The notes under the pieces were generated by a model. The model did no database searches. It was not told the DNA's origin and worked only from the letters and a program-made list of their open reading frames with translations. From assembly GCA_001972305.1 (NCBI GenBank), contig BDDD01005244.1:7307-71306 (forward strand): a stretch of DNA of 64,000 nt. The letters run 5' to 3'. Of the stretch, positions 1-11,301 are shown piece by piece. This DNA is from Cephalotus follicularis (taxonomy: Eukaryota > Streptophyta > Magnoliopsida > Oxalidales > Cephalotaceae). Position 1 is the stretch's first letter; every line of letters starts with the position of its first letter. The position numbers were made by a program, and so were the translations under genes.

Positions 1-180
1 ACGGCGTTGTTGCCGGCAAGGTGGTGGGGCCCGGCGTGCTCGGGAGGCTGAGGCGGTTCGGCCGGTACCTTCGCCGGCGTCAGATCGGCACTGACGCCGG
101 CGGCAAACGGTAGATGGCAGAGGGAGACGGGAGAGAAGAGAGAGAAAGTGGGAGAGATGAGAGAGAAAGGCAAAATGAGA
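1..180 (-). other. GC-rich window edge, possible 5' leader of a leftward gene
   Basis: The first 115 bases are much richer in G and C than anything else in the first 15 kb. They are followed rightward by a run rich in GA. Read on the minus strand this is a CT-rich stretch leading into GC-rich sequence, which is a common look for a plant 5' leader plus first codons. No initiator ATG with a long open frame can be closed inside the window, so this is only a possible edge of a gene whose body lies outside. Confidence 0.2.
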
Positions 181-1203
181 AAGTTTTTGCATTTCTCATA
201 TATATTCAACTCAAAACGGACTGGGTTCGTTCAAAATTAAACTGATACGGACAGAAATTGGATATTTAGGACATACCACTTGGCCTATTTTTCCGAATCA
301 GCAGTCTTTTCAGAAAAATATCATTTAATTTACGGAAAGACAAAATTCATTTCTTATGCAGAAAACAATCAGAATAAATTCATAAAAATATGAATAATGC
401 CATGATGCATATCATGAATGCCAGAAAACAGATTAACAGACCGACAGACAGACAGAAGCCACGTAGGCTCACAGACACAGACCGTACAAGGACACGGATG
501 TCACAGGCTGTGTCCTCACACTACCAGTGGCTTAGCCACTTAGGGTATCTCCGGCCACCCTGTTTTTTTGTACACATGTGTGGCCTGATCTCTGTATATT
601 TTGGTATTAATACAACATCTAAATTTTCAAAAAAGAAAATGACTTTGAGAATTTTTTTTTAAAAGTAAAGTTATTACCGACAAGTTTCTTGAATAATAAA
701 TAGAAAACAAATAATGTTTTCAAACATTGTTAGTAATTATGTAGAGTAATGCTATCAACACAAATAAGCATATAAATGTTGTTAATATGCCTAATGATGT
801 TTTGATATATTATAAAACAATCATTAATGATGTCACTCATTTGTGGTTAATAACATTAGTTGATTATATAATATCATCAATGATATTTTAGTTTTCTTTA
901 ATTAATATCAATTAATGATGTTTTAACACATCATCTATACCCCTTTGTTATCCAAAAAATTTACTGTTCATAATATTATTCTTTTAGTAAAAATATTCAA
1001 AAGTGTTTTTCCAAGCTAAATGTATCAAAAAATATATTTAATAATATAAGTATTACATTATGTGTGTAATTGAGATATAATACAAAAAATATAGGGGTAC
1101 TTAAGAAAAAAAAACATTAAAACACTTACTAAAACCTAAAAAAAGGCTTAAAAATAAAGCTTCAAACTTTTATAATTTAAATCATACTTAACTCGTTTGT
1201 AGG
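181..1203. other. AT-rich intergenic DNA, no gene seen
   Basis: This stretch is AT-rich. A 90-codon open frame at 390-662 is low-complexity and has no recognisable domain, so I do not call it. Between about 780 and 960 the motif ATTAATGATGT and its complement recur several times, giving small palindromes; a similar patch occurs near 13440-13510. I see no coding or RNA gene. Confidence 0.5.
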
Positions 1204-2032
1204 TGTTGAATCAGAAAACCTTCCTTTAACAGTACCCTACGTGGAGGGTTTTGATTTGTTAATGGAAACCCTCGGAAAAATGCCAAAGAAGAACGGTGGG
1301 TTTATGTTCCCTGCACAAGGTAAGCAAATTCGTTGAAGGTCTAGGAGGTTGTTCTCCTGGAGACACTCTGGCACTCAAGTTAGGCAATGCACAGATAAAT
1401 TAAGGTTCTTTTTAGAGTAAAAATGGCTAACCTTTGTTTAGACTGTGAAACTAGTATTTATAGGCGTAAAATGTAACTGTGGAGCGTAGGAATCAGAGCT
1501 GATAGGTATCCCTTAAGGAAATGTCCGAGGATCTCGGATACTTCTCTTGATCTCTGTCGGATTTGGTGGTACTTTCCCTATAGGACGTTTATCATATCTT
1601 ATTTTTCCATATTTGAAGGGGTAAATCCCTGGGTTGTAGGCTGGTTTTACGCCCTCATCCGGTGAAGGAGGTGAAGAGATAGGTCCTCTGGTCTCTTATC
1701 TGCTTCAAGGTCTTCAATGCCAAGAGCTTCTTCAATGGCTCGTATCTGAAGCTCTAGGTCCTCTGTAATGCTGTCGAGGAGGAGGTCCTCGGCACTACTG
1801 CCGAGAAGGGTATCTTCGGCACTGATGCCGAGGAGGATGTCCTCTGCAGTGTAACCAAGGTGGAGATCCTCGGCACTGATACCGAGGAGGATGTCCTCAC
1901 CTGCTTCTTTAGCTATAGTGAATGAGCTTCCTCTGTCTCGTATCCATGTAAGCTTTAATGCATCTGGACACTTGGCTACGTCTGCGAATGACACATGTAG
2001 TTCTGTGTATAGATAGATTTTTCCCCACATCA
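1204..2032 (-). mobile_element. Solo LTR of a Tat-type gypsy element
   Basis: Read on the minus strand this begins TGATGTGGGG and ends ATTCAACA, matching the LTR ends of the complete elements further right (TGATATGG...ATCAACA). The five bases on each side are identical (GTAGG at 1199-1203 and 2033-2037), a clean target-site duplication. There is no internal region, so it is a solo LTR left by recombination between two LTRs. It contains the leader motif with the CTCC/GGAG hairpin seen in the other LTRs. Its promoter-side half carries a run of about 30-bp repeats (roughly 1740-1900) built on the palindromic core TCCTCGGCA-ctga-TGCCGAGGA. A 127-codon open frame over the array (1647-2030) reflects the 30-bp periodicity and is not a gene. 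Confidence 0.92.
1740..1900. repeat. 30-bp tandem hairpin repeats in LTR
   Basis: Five to six imperfect copies of a unit of about 30 bp lie in a row. Most hold TCCTCGGCA and its complement TGCCGAGGA separated by four bases, so each copy can fold back on itself. The same array type is found in the truncated LTR near 39890-40030. Confidence 0.75.
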
Positions 2033-2174
2033 GTAGGTAACCCGACCAGTACTTTGCCGATTTAGTAAATAAATCGGGTATTCCTCCGTATTTTATTTTT
2101 TTATCAATTTTTTACCATATCTATTTATTCTTTAGATAATATAATTTTGATTAAGAGTATAATTATTTTAAAAA

Positions 2175-3519
2175 GGCTAAACTATAAGTTTGGTACCTGA
2201 ACTTTATTCAATTTGTAATTAGGTACTTGAACTTAAAACGTGTTCAATTGGGTAACTGAACTTCAAAATCGCGTTCAATTGACTACCTGCCGTTACCAAA
2301 CTGGTAACGACCACTTACGAAGTACACGTGACAGTGACACGGCTTTTATAAAATATTAAACAAACTGAATATGGTGACGTGGCATCTGATGTGAACCCTA
2401 GCTTACATCTCTCTCTCATTTTGTTTTACCGTCTCTGCCTCTCTCAATTTGGTCACTTAACAAAAACCAACTAATTCTCTCTAATATCCCAAATCCACCG
2501 TTCTCTATTCTCACACAGGCCCTCTCTGCCTATCTCACCATTTTCTCAGCTCCAATCTCTCTCTTGTCTACCATTCTCATTTTCTGTTTCAACAAAGACA
2601 ACCAAAGCAAACGAAATCAAAACCAAAAGAAATCAATGGCTAAAAGTGGAGCATCCAAGTTGCGGTTTGGGGATTTGGTGTCGTTGAGTGTTTGGCAGAG
2701 GTTTGTGATTACGGGGCTATCGATTGTGACTGTTTTTTTGGTTCGTGGGTGATGCTCAGTTTTGGCCTTGGCAGTGGGTTTGAATCGTTGTTATGGGTAA
2801 CGATTTCAATGGTGCTTGGGTATGCTTGGTTTAGTGGCTACGATTTGATGTTTGGAGGATGTAGAAAGCTTGATAATGAAGTCGCTGAGTTCGATTTGGT
2901 TTATGGCTGCTTTGAAGACTTGGAGTTTACGTTTTGATTTTGAAGGTAATGGCAGTTTCGATGGTTGATGGGGAGTCTGTTTACATTTTGATGGCTATTG
3001 GGTAGGTTGCTTGTGCGAGTTTGTCGTATCTGTGATGGGTTTGGATTGGCTTTGTGATGCTGATTCTGTCTTTGTTTTGCAGGTGGTTCTGTCTCTGTTT
3101 TGCAGGTGGCTTTGTCGTCTTTGACTGGTCAAGATTTTTGTTTGTGATGGATGAAGAGAGAAGAATCGGCTAGGGTTCATGGCAGTGGGATTTGGGCGTT
3201 TTTTCCTTTGAACGATCGTGGTTTTTTTCCTTTCTTCTTCTCATATTTTCTATCGAATTTTTTTCAACCAATGACCAGTCGACACGTGGGTTACTCTTCA
3301 CATCAGATGCCACGTCACCCATATTCAGTTTATTTAATCTTTTATAAAAGTCATGTCACTGTCATGTGTACTTCGTTAGTCACCGTTACCAGCTAGGTAA
3401 CGACAGGTAGTCAATTAAATGCGATTTTGAGGTTCAGTTACCCGATTGAACACGTTTTAAGTTCAAGTACCTAATTATAAATTGAATGAAAATTCAGGTA
3501 CCAAACTTATAGTTTAACC
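2175..3519. mobile_element. MULE-type DNA transposon with long TIRs, non-autonomous
   Basis: The ends are long inverted repeats: 2175-2395 and 3298-3519 match each other in opposite orientation over about 220 bp with roughly one mismatch in ten. Both begin GG(C/T)TAAACTATAAGTTTGG. Flanking 9-bp sequences are TTTTAAAAA (2166-2174) and TCTTAAAAA (3520-3528), eight of nine identical. Long TIRs plus a 9-bp duplication are the signature of Mutator-like elements. The 900-bp interior has no transposase. It contains a CT-rich leader-like stretch (2400-2560), a short open frame at 2637-2752, and a direct repeat of about 24 bp near 3063-3115. It is therefore non-autonomous and may be a Pack-MULE that captured host leader sequence; the donor gene is not recognised. 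Confidence 0.85.
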
Positions 3520-3987
3520 TCTTAAAAAATTTATTTTAATAATTACATGTTTACCAATATAATAAATGGGTTAGTAGGAAAATGCGAAGAGCAATACCTT
3601 TGAAGCCGTAGGTCCATTCTCCACAACGGTTACACTTTATCTTCACCTCTAATGCCCAATCATGGTTAATCATCAGCTATCACAACCGTTAAATCTGCAT
3701 ACTGGATTCAAAACAAACGGCTATTGAGCACATAAGAGACGATTACTCCGTTTCATTTACGTAATGTACGTCTGTCATTCATTTTATTCACCTGCTATTT
3801 AGTGATTCTAACAAATTAGGGTTTTTTTTTCGCAATTCAGATCTAAATGGAACATAATATTTATTAATTGTGATTGAACTCTTGGATTAGCTTATTGATT
3901 AAATTAGCATTCAAATTGAATAATGATAATGAATAATAATAATAATACCGGGATACCCAGCTAGAGAGAAGAGAGAAGAAAGAAGAA
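3520..3987. promoter_or_regulatory. Upstream region of the coiled-coil gene
   Basis: This stretch lies between the MULE and the first ATG of the coiled-coil gene and must hold its promoter and leader. An AAT microsatellite (about 3929-3949) is followed by a purine-rich leader of GAGA/AAGA repeats directly before the ATG. No distinct TATA box can be assigned with confidence. Confidence 0.4.
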
Positions 3988-6900
3988 ATGGAGGACGAGA
4001 AGAAGAAGAAGAGAAACAAGAAAAAGAAGAACAAGCAGCAGGCCGAAACGACAGCACATCAGAACCAATTGGGTAACGGTCAAAACGGTACCTTTGATAT
4101 TCATTCAGATAATGGCACAGATTGCGTAAGCTCCGTCATTACATGTTGTAAGGATTTTTGTTTGTTTACATCAAACCTTCTTTTTTAATTTTTTTTTAAT
4201 AAATAAATTCCGCAGTCTATCTTATCTGAAGCTGAGAAGCAGCAATTGGGAAATGAAAATGAATTACACAATCAAAAAGAGGTATTTTTAATATGCTATG
4301 TGTTTTCATGCTTGTATTTTTTTTTCTCTTTAATCATATCATGATTAAATTGTATTATTGTGAAGCAAAGCAAATTTTGTGTTTATACAGGCGATTGTTA
4401 TCTTCCAAGAGACGATCAAAAGATTACAAAGTGAGAATGATTCACATATACAAAAAGAGGTAACATAAAAATTCAATAATCTGTCACCCTGGGAATGGAA
4501 TTTCATTTGTGGATAGTCAACCAAAATGTGATTCTCTCAGGCTGCTTTGGAAGAGACAATCAAGGAATTAAGAAATGGAAACTTACAGAAGGAGGTAATC
4601 TAATGTTCAGTGAAGAATTTTTGACGGCTGTGCGCGCAGATTAATTCACTTTGCCTTTTCCAGGTTGAATTGGAAGAAACAATTAATCAACTTCAAAGTG
4701 AAAAAAACTTGAACTTAGAGAAAGAGGTAATATTTCTTTACTTTGATTGTGAAGATGCGTGATGACAAATATCTTGTGGAGCTCTTTTTTTGCATGTGGT
4801 TTGGTTTACCTTCTGTGTTGCAAAATTGTATATTTCTTTTATGCTTGTTAACAGGCTGGTCTATATATCTAACTGAAAAGATTTTTAGGCTGGCCTTGAG
4901 ATGAAAATTCTACAATTACAGAGTGAAAAAGATTCTTGGCTTCAAAAAGAGGTAATTTGAATTCGATGATTGGGAGTATATTCAACTTTGAAGTTTTTGA
5001 TATCAATAACAATTCGTTTCCACCAGTGGTGAGAAAAAACATGATTGAAAACCATGATTCATATTTGTCTCCTACAACTGTGGGCTTTGGAAATTGCTTA
5101 CATCATGTTGAGCACTTTAATTTTGTATCTCAATTATGGAAATTACATAAATGGGATAATAATGCCATATTGTATTCTTGCAGGATAGCTTGGAGGAGAA
5201 AATTCGTTGGTTACTAGATGAGAAAGCTGCTTTGGGCTTACAAGGGGTAATGTTATGTGACGCTGCAATTTTTTAGATTTTTTAGATTTATTATTATTTT
5301 ATTTTTTTGTTCATTTCTATCTTCAGTGCCTTTTTGTTGGCTTTCAGTCGATAAGTAACTTTGTACTATATTCCTCAGGCAAGCTTAAAGGAAAAAATAA
5401 ATTACCTAGAGAGGGACAAAGATTTTTGGATCCTGACTGAGGTACTTTTTTTTTTCTTTTGCTTATATATTGCTTTAATTTGATCGAACATCGTTGATTA
5501 GTATTCGTGTAGGATTTTTTTTCTTTGACAAGGTGTAGGATTTTAATGGGAAATATCTAATTTCTGAACTTTTTATTGGAGATTTGCAGTAGTTGAATGA
5601 TTAGTGGGCTCCGGTTGTTGGTTGCTGAATTTGAAATTTTTAACTACAAGAGTATTGTTAAATATTTGGGTTTTCTGCAACTTTTTGTGTGGTTAGAGGG
5701 AGAGGAATTGCAAAATCTTTGAGGAGAAGAAGAGTCTGGGTTATAAGTCGATTCTAGCATAGTGTTTATACCCTTCTTAATCTGTGATAATCAGCCATTG
5801 TATGTTCAGGTTTGGGATCATCAATATTGGAAACCTCTGTATATACGGAGAACTAAGACATGCTTCTCTACTTTTTTATCTCTATATTCTGCAGAGTACA
5901 AACAAAGAAACCATTGCTAGCCTTAATGTTGATATCACAAGACTACAGATGCAGGTACATAAGTCCATCAACATTTTTTATTCACGTGAAGGCTTCAATT
6001 TAAGTTGTATATCCATTTCACTAGTGTTTTAACGCCGTTTCCAACTTTGCTTAGTTACATAAACACTTATAACTTAAATGCAGAGTCATCTCCTTTAAAG
6101 CGTGGTTATTGTCATTTAGGGGCATAGGATGCTATTATCTTTTCTGATATCCAAATTAAAACAAAGTCTGGCAGGTGGTTGAGTTTGAAGAATCCAGAAA
6201 TCACCTTTTGCAAGAAAATCAACAATTGATGTCTAGCATATCTGGTCTGCAAATACAGCTTCAAAACTTTGAGACGAGCAACACCTCGGCTCACTTATCA
6301 GAGGAACTTGCAAAGGTTTGTTGTTCGTAATATATGTTGCTAGTCTCATGCATGATAGGAATTTGAGGTACCTTGTGGTCTGACACCATATTTACACTTT
6401 TGATGAGCAAAGAAAACATGTCTTGCGATAAATTTAGATGCTTTTAGAAACTAAATGTCCACCAGTCAACTTAATTATGGGTCATAAGTATCTCATCTGC
6501 TTTGGCTGACAGAGAAGTTGTCCTGCATGTGTTTCTACAATTAAATGGTGTGAACACATTATCTAATCGGTTCCCATGGGAGAGCCAGTTGCTTCCAAAA
6601 GTGTAGTTTCTAAATTTTTTTTTTCTTAAAACACATCTGATAGTTTACTGTGTTTGCTGTAGCGTACTTCTGAAAATGAGGAATTGAAGTCTCAGATAGA
6701 AGCTGCAAGCACTTTGGTTGAGAAACTGCTCACGGAAAATGCAGAGCTTGTTGAAAAGGTATAAAATGCTTCGATTTTGCCATAATTTGGTGTTTGCTTG
6801 TTAAAATTTTGAATTATTGAGAATAGACTTGTAGATTTGATCTTTATGTTTGATCAAAACTGGTCAGTGATGTACTTTATATGTCATCAATGCATACAAC

Positions 6901-7437
6901 GATTGCTGAGGGGAAATTCCAGACCCTTTATTACTTTGGTATAGTTCATATGCTTAGTTATCGTATTTCAGCCTTTGTTGCTCCAACTACATTGTTTGTC
7001 AGGTGAACGAGTTGTGTGTTGAGGTTCACAGGCAAAGCACGAAAGGTGGGCCTTCTTCGGTGGTTGTAACAGATCAGAGGGTTGGGATTGTTGACCCAGC
7101 CTGTACTGGGCCCATTTTAGAATCCAGTGATATTATTCCTGTATCCGGTCAAAACTTGGAATCCTTGGAAGTTGTTGCAGTTAAAGACAAGTTAATTGGA
7201 GGTGAAAACGTGGATGCAAAGGCTGCTGATTTAAGCTCTGCGGATGCTGTGGACTCTGCAGAAATTGTGCAAATCCCATTGGATGATAATGAAATTCAGG
7301 ATGTGGAGTTGCAGGCTGATGAGAGCGAGGAAAATGTTGCTGTTTTGCTTACGGATGCTCCACTCATTGGTGCGCCTTTCCGCTTTATGTCATTTGTTGC
7401 TAGCTATGTTAGTGGTGCTGACTTGGTCAACAAATAA
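3988..7437 (+). CDS. Coiled-coil protein, 12 exons, 436 residues
   Basis: I can thread twelve coding exons through consensus GT-AG introns, all phase 0: 3988-4125, 4216-4281, 4391-4459, 4541-4594, 4664-4726, 4889-4951, 5184-5246, 5379-5441, 5895-5954, 6175-6315, 6663-6758 and 7003-7437 (stop TAA). The sum is 436 codons plus stop. The N-terminus is a strongly basic Lys/Arg run (residues 4-17), followed by a polar linker. Residues about 47-290 are a nearly continuous coiled coil with repeated L-x-x-E-x-x-x-L spacing, and many exons end in QKE or EKE. Exons 5-8 are each exactly 63 nt, which is three heptads. The last exon encodes an acidic, probably disordered region and a hydrophobic tail ending in SYVSGADLVNK. 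The basic N-terminus could act as a nuclear-localisation or RNA-binding patch. I do not recognise a named family and assign no enzymatic role; a structural or tethering coiled-coil protein is the natural inference. Confidence 0.82.
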
Positions 7438-7760
7438 CCAATTGATCAGTATGTGGAAATTTTTCTATACATTCTTTTCCCTGTGATGTGGTCAAAGATA
7501 GGTTATAATCTTGTGAAGATGGAGAAAAGAAAGAGCCAAAAATACTGAAAAGCTGTGTTTTAGAAATTTACGTGGGGAGATACTGAATTTTATGTACTAC
7601 CATACGAGGGAGGGTGATAGAATTTTTGATATAGTGATTAAAAAGAGGCCTATGTTAGGCACTGACAAAATGTAATGTTTACTTACAAATTGTAACCTAA
7701 TGGGGGTGAGGATGACCTCCGATTTTACATTTTAAAGATAGCTATTAGCGTAAATGAGTT
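7438..7760 (+). other. Probable 3' UTR of the coiled-coil gene
   Basis: About 300 bp after the stop codon carry no open frame but have the AT-rich look of a plant 3' UTR. ATG-poor sequence and several AATAAA-like variants are present, but no single polyadenylation site can be fixed. Confidence 0.4.
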
Positions 7761-7812
7761 CATGAGTTCCAATTTAATTTATGTTAATTAAATCAATATA
7801 TTATGCAATGGC

Positions 7813-7846
<34 letters not shown>

Positions 7847-9062
7847 CTAAGGTTTTCAGGCTACCGGCAATTAGATTGTTTCTAGTGCTAAAAGTGGGAG
7901 ATTTAGGGCTTGCATCACCGGAGTCGCCACCAAAGGTGTTAGTTAGAGTGCGTGAGAGAGGGAGAGAGGTGTGCGCCGTCACCAAAGAGGGGAGAGAGGC
8001 ATGAGTCACCGGAGGTCTGTTATGGTTCTTCATCGGAGCCTCAAACTTCTTTTTGATTGTCTGTACTTGGTAGCATACAATACCTGATCTGCCAACAAGC
8101 CCCTTCTTCCAAGCAAACAGCCAATAAGATAAACTTGTTTCAAGGATTTGGAATTAATTTTGCCTCAAGTTTTTTCTGTGATTTCGTATGAAAAATGGGT
8201 TTATTTGCTATTGCTATTTTATAACAATAATCCAACTTGGGACACAATAAACATTCAGATTAACATGGTTGCTCATGGATTCATACAAGTTCTGTCAGCA
8301 GAGACTTAGAACTAATTCTGGTGTCAGAAGAGTCTAGTGCAATTGATTGGAGACAAGGAAGAAATGCTAGCAACACTCTCCTTATAGATGCACACTGTTG
8401 ATGCCACAGGACAGGATTCACCCAATGCCCAGCAATGTTGATGCCACAGGAGCATTAATGTGAAATTCTTGTATAGATACAGTTTATATAATGTAGACAC
8501 AATCAATGATAATAACACACATCTGATGAAAATATGATAGATTATCATAAATAGCTGTGTTTATATGGTGAATTGGTATGTTAGGCTTTTTATTTTATCA
8601 ACCTCTCGGGGAGAGAATAATCTTTTGGCTGCTTGGCTCGGCCTATGTGTTTTTAATCTTTCTAGCTAAATGCTCAGGATCACTTTGTCGATTAAATTTG
8701 GATGCAGAACACTTACAAAAGCTACATGGCTGTTGGTCTTTTTAATGAAAATCATATGGGAATTAAAGCATCAATACACACAGAACAGTTTGGTATCAGA
8801 GGCGCAGTTAGCTGTTGTTTTCAAACAACGCCCTTATGTAGTAGTCACGAATTAAAAACACACATAATCCTACAGACTAGACTTGCATTTTCCAACTCTA
8901 GAATACTAAAACAATCACAATTAGACTGACATTGTTCACTGCTAGAATTGTGTCAGAAATGCAGAATGTGCATTTTCTTGTTAAATCTGCGTTCCTGAAA
9001 ATATGACCAAACATAAATCTGAAGTAGAAACTTGAAAATATGATGGCAAGGCCATATCAGTT
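7761..9062. other. Intergenic DNA with TA microsatellite
   Basis: A pure TA dinucleotide run spans about 7815-7846. The following 200 bp (7847-8040) are richer in G and C but contain no convincing exon. A 15-bp direct repeat (GTTGATGCCACAGGA) occurs twice near 8397 and 8437. The short sequence TGGTATCAGAGG at 8791-8802 resembles a copia primer-binding site but has no LTR beside it. This segment separates two genes that converge, so both 3' ends lie here. Confidence 0.5.
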
Positions 9063-11301
9063 TTATGGGGTCTGAGTAATTGAACCCTTGGACTTGTTCT
9101 CTGCTGTTGATGGGCGGTTGTCTGAATTGGATGGTCTTATTTCCTCAATCATCTTAGCAACTTCCTCCATTGTGGGTCTCATGTCTGGCACGCTTGTTAC
9201 ACAAGCCATTGCTATCTGAAGCATTTGTACCAGCTCTTCTTCAATATTTTGGTATATCATTAGTTCTACGTCAAACACCTCAGCAGTCCATTCCTCTCGG
9301 ACAACAGATTGGACCCACCTTGGAAGGTCAACCACTTCTTCATGCCCTGTTGATTGGACTGGTGCTTTGCCTGTCAGCATCTCCATGAGGAGAACACCAA
9401 AGCTATAAACATCCGACTTCTGAGTAGATTTTCGAGTCTCAATAACCTCAGGAGCTCGGTAGCCTACAGTTCTAGATGGGACAGTAGGAGAATTCAGTAA
9501 TGGAGTCAAGCCAAAATCTGAGATGCAGCCATCGAGGTCTTGGGTAAGAAGTACATTGGAAGACTTGATGTTGCCATGGTTGAATTTCCCTCCGCCAGCA
9601 GAATGGATATGGGAAAGGCCTCTTGCAGTTCCAAGGGAAATCCGGACTCTAGACTCCCAGTCAAGTGGAGTTCGTCCCCTTTCCCTGTTTCCTGAAATCA
9701 TGAGCATGACAAAGGTGGAAAATAATTTTTAGGACAAAAATCATCTCTTATTGGAACTTCAAGGTAAAATTGTTACCAGGATAAGGATAAGACATATTTG
9801 TATACATTGGAAATGACATATAGCGTCTCTTATTCTACGTGTATCATATGCATCATTTGTCTTCCTTTAAATGATTCCACTCCAGATTCATCTCGTGTTC
9901 ATTGTTTTACCAATACATCAACTATATTTTAGCTAAGTTTATTCTTATTTTGTGTTTCTTTATGAGCAAATTAGAAATTGAGCAATTCTATGTTAGGGAA
10001 TAAAAGTAATGGGATAATAGACAAAGCACACCATGCAATACTGAGGAAAAGCTGCCTGCTGTTATGTAGTCATAAACCAAGAGTTTCTCATCCTTGGAAT
10101 AATAATAAGCACGATGAGGCACAACATTCGGGTGCTGACCAACCCTCCCAACCCTTTCCATTTGCTGTTCAAATTCTCTTTTGCCAACCACCACTTCTTT
10201 CAATCTCTTCACAACCACTGTTCTTCCTTCCTCCAAGATCGCCTTATAGGTAGTCCCATAACTCCCCTTTCCTAAGACTTCAGCTGAAGCTCTCAACAAG
10301 TCCTCAAGGTCAAAATTATATGAACAGCCTCCAAAGAAAACCAGTTTGTTCTTCTCTGCCTCTTGCACTCCACTCCCGAAGTCCTCCTTAGGCTTCTCAC
10401 CCTTCCCTTTTATAGCAGCACTACCGTTGCTAGCTTTTCTCTTTGAACAGCAAAGAGCAATTAGAAGTAAAAAAACTAGCACTGTAGAACCCAAAACAGC
10501 AAGGACAATGATAAACCTTCCACTTAGTTTTTCCCTGGAGCCTTCTCTTGGAATTTGAGGGACTGTTGGAGACAGTGGTAAGTAAGTAGGTGATGAAGAA
10601 GGCGAGGAGGTCAATGTAGAGCAATGGTTTAGTGGTGGCCCACACAACATATAGTTCCCCTCAAAGGAGGAGGCAAGGAACTTCTGGAGGGAGGGTGGAA
10701 CTGAACCATTAAGTTGGTTGTCACTCAAATTTAAATGCTCAAGCCTTGGGAGATTCAGGTCAGGGATGATTCCTGTTAGAGAGTTATTCTGGAGGTTCAA
10801 GCCAGTAAGATGCGTTAGATTTTGAATTGTGGCTGGAATGTTGCCAGTGAAGGAGTTGAACGAGAGATCAAGGTAGTTAAGCTGAGGGGATAGAGAAGAA
10901 GGGATGTTACCTGAGAAGTTATTTTGTTGAAGGTAAACGTAGTGGAGGGAAGGAATTGAGAGAATTTCAGATGGAAGATTACCATTGAGGTGGTTGGAGC
11001 GGAGGCTAAGGATCATGAGGGCATCCAGCTTACCAAGTGTGCTGGATGGAATAGGACCGTATAGTCCAACAGCAGGGAGGTGGATGGAAACCACACGGGA
11101 GCCATTGGAGTTACAAGTAACGCCAACCCAAGACGTGCAAATTGGAGTTGAAGATTCCCAGTTGAGTTTCCGGCCATGAGGAACAGTGTTGGCGAAATTA
11201 AGAAGAGCTTGTAAGTCTGAATTTAGGTCAGCAATAGTAGGGGGGAGGAGAAACAGAAAGAGGAGGAAAAAAAATGCCAAAAAGAGTAACTGTAGCTTCA
11301 T
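9063..11301 (-). CDS. LRR receptor-like pseudokinase (At5g58300/At3g08680 type)
   Basis: Two coding exons, 11301-10032 and 9691-9063, join across a 340-bp GT-AG intron at a phase-1 glycine to give 632 residues, the usual length for this family. Residues 1-24 are a signal peptide. An LRRNT segment with C55/C63 follows, then about five LRRs (about 70-205), a Ser/Pro-rich stretch, a single membrane span (about 263-285) and a kinase domain (about 330-610). The glycine loop GKGSYG (345-350) and the lysine of VVVK (K365) are kept, and DFG is at 482-484. The catalytic HRD is replaced by HGN (462-464), so the catalytic Asp is missing. This matches subfamily LRR-III members annotated as probable inactive receptor kinases. 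It probably acts as a plasma-membrane co-receptor or scaffold rather than a phosphotransferase. The intron position inside the kinase domain is typical of the family. The reading frame has no breaks. Confidence 0.93.

Noticed and set aside
390-662. 90-codon frame near the left edge
   Set aside because: Low complexity, no domain, no splice or promoter context.
1647-2030. 127-codon open frame on the minus strand
   Set aside because: It lies wholly in the solo LTR, and its ten-residue repeats are just the 30-bp LTR repeats.
4936-5217. 93-codon frame in the coiled-coil gene
   Set aside because: It reads through intron 6 and exon 7 in the wrong frame; consensus splice sites explain the region better.
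8791-8802. TGGTATCAGAGG, like a copia primer site
   Set aside because: No LTR end next to it and no retroelement coding nearby; likely chance or too decayed to call.
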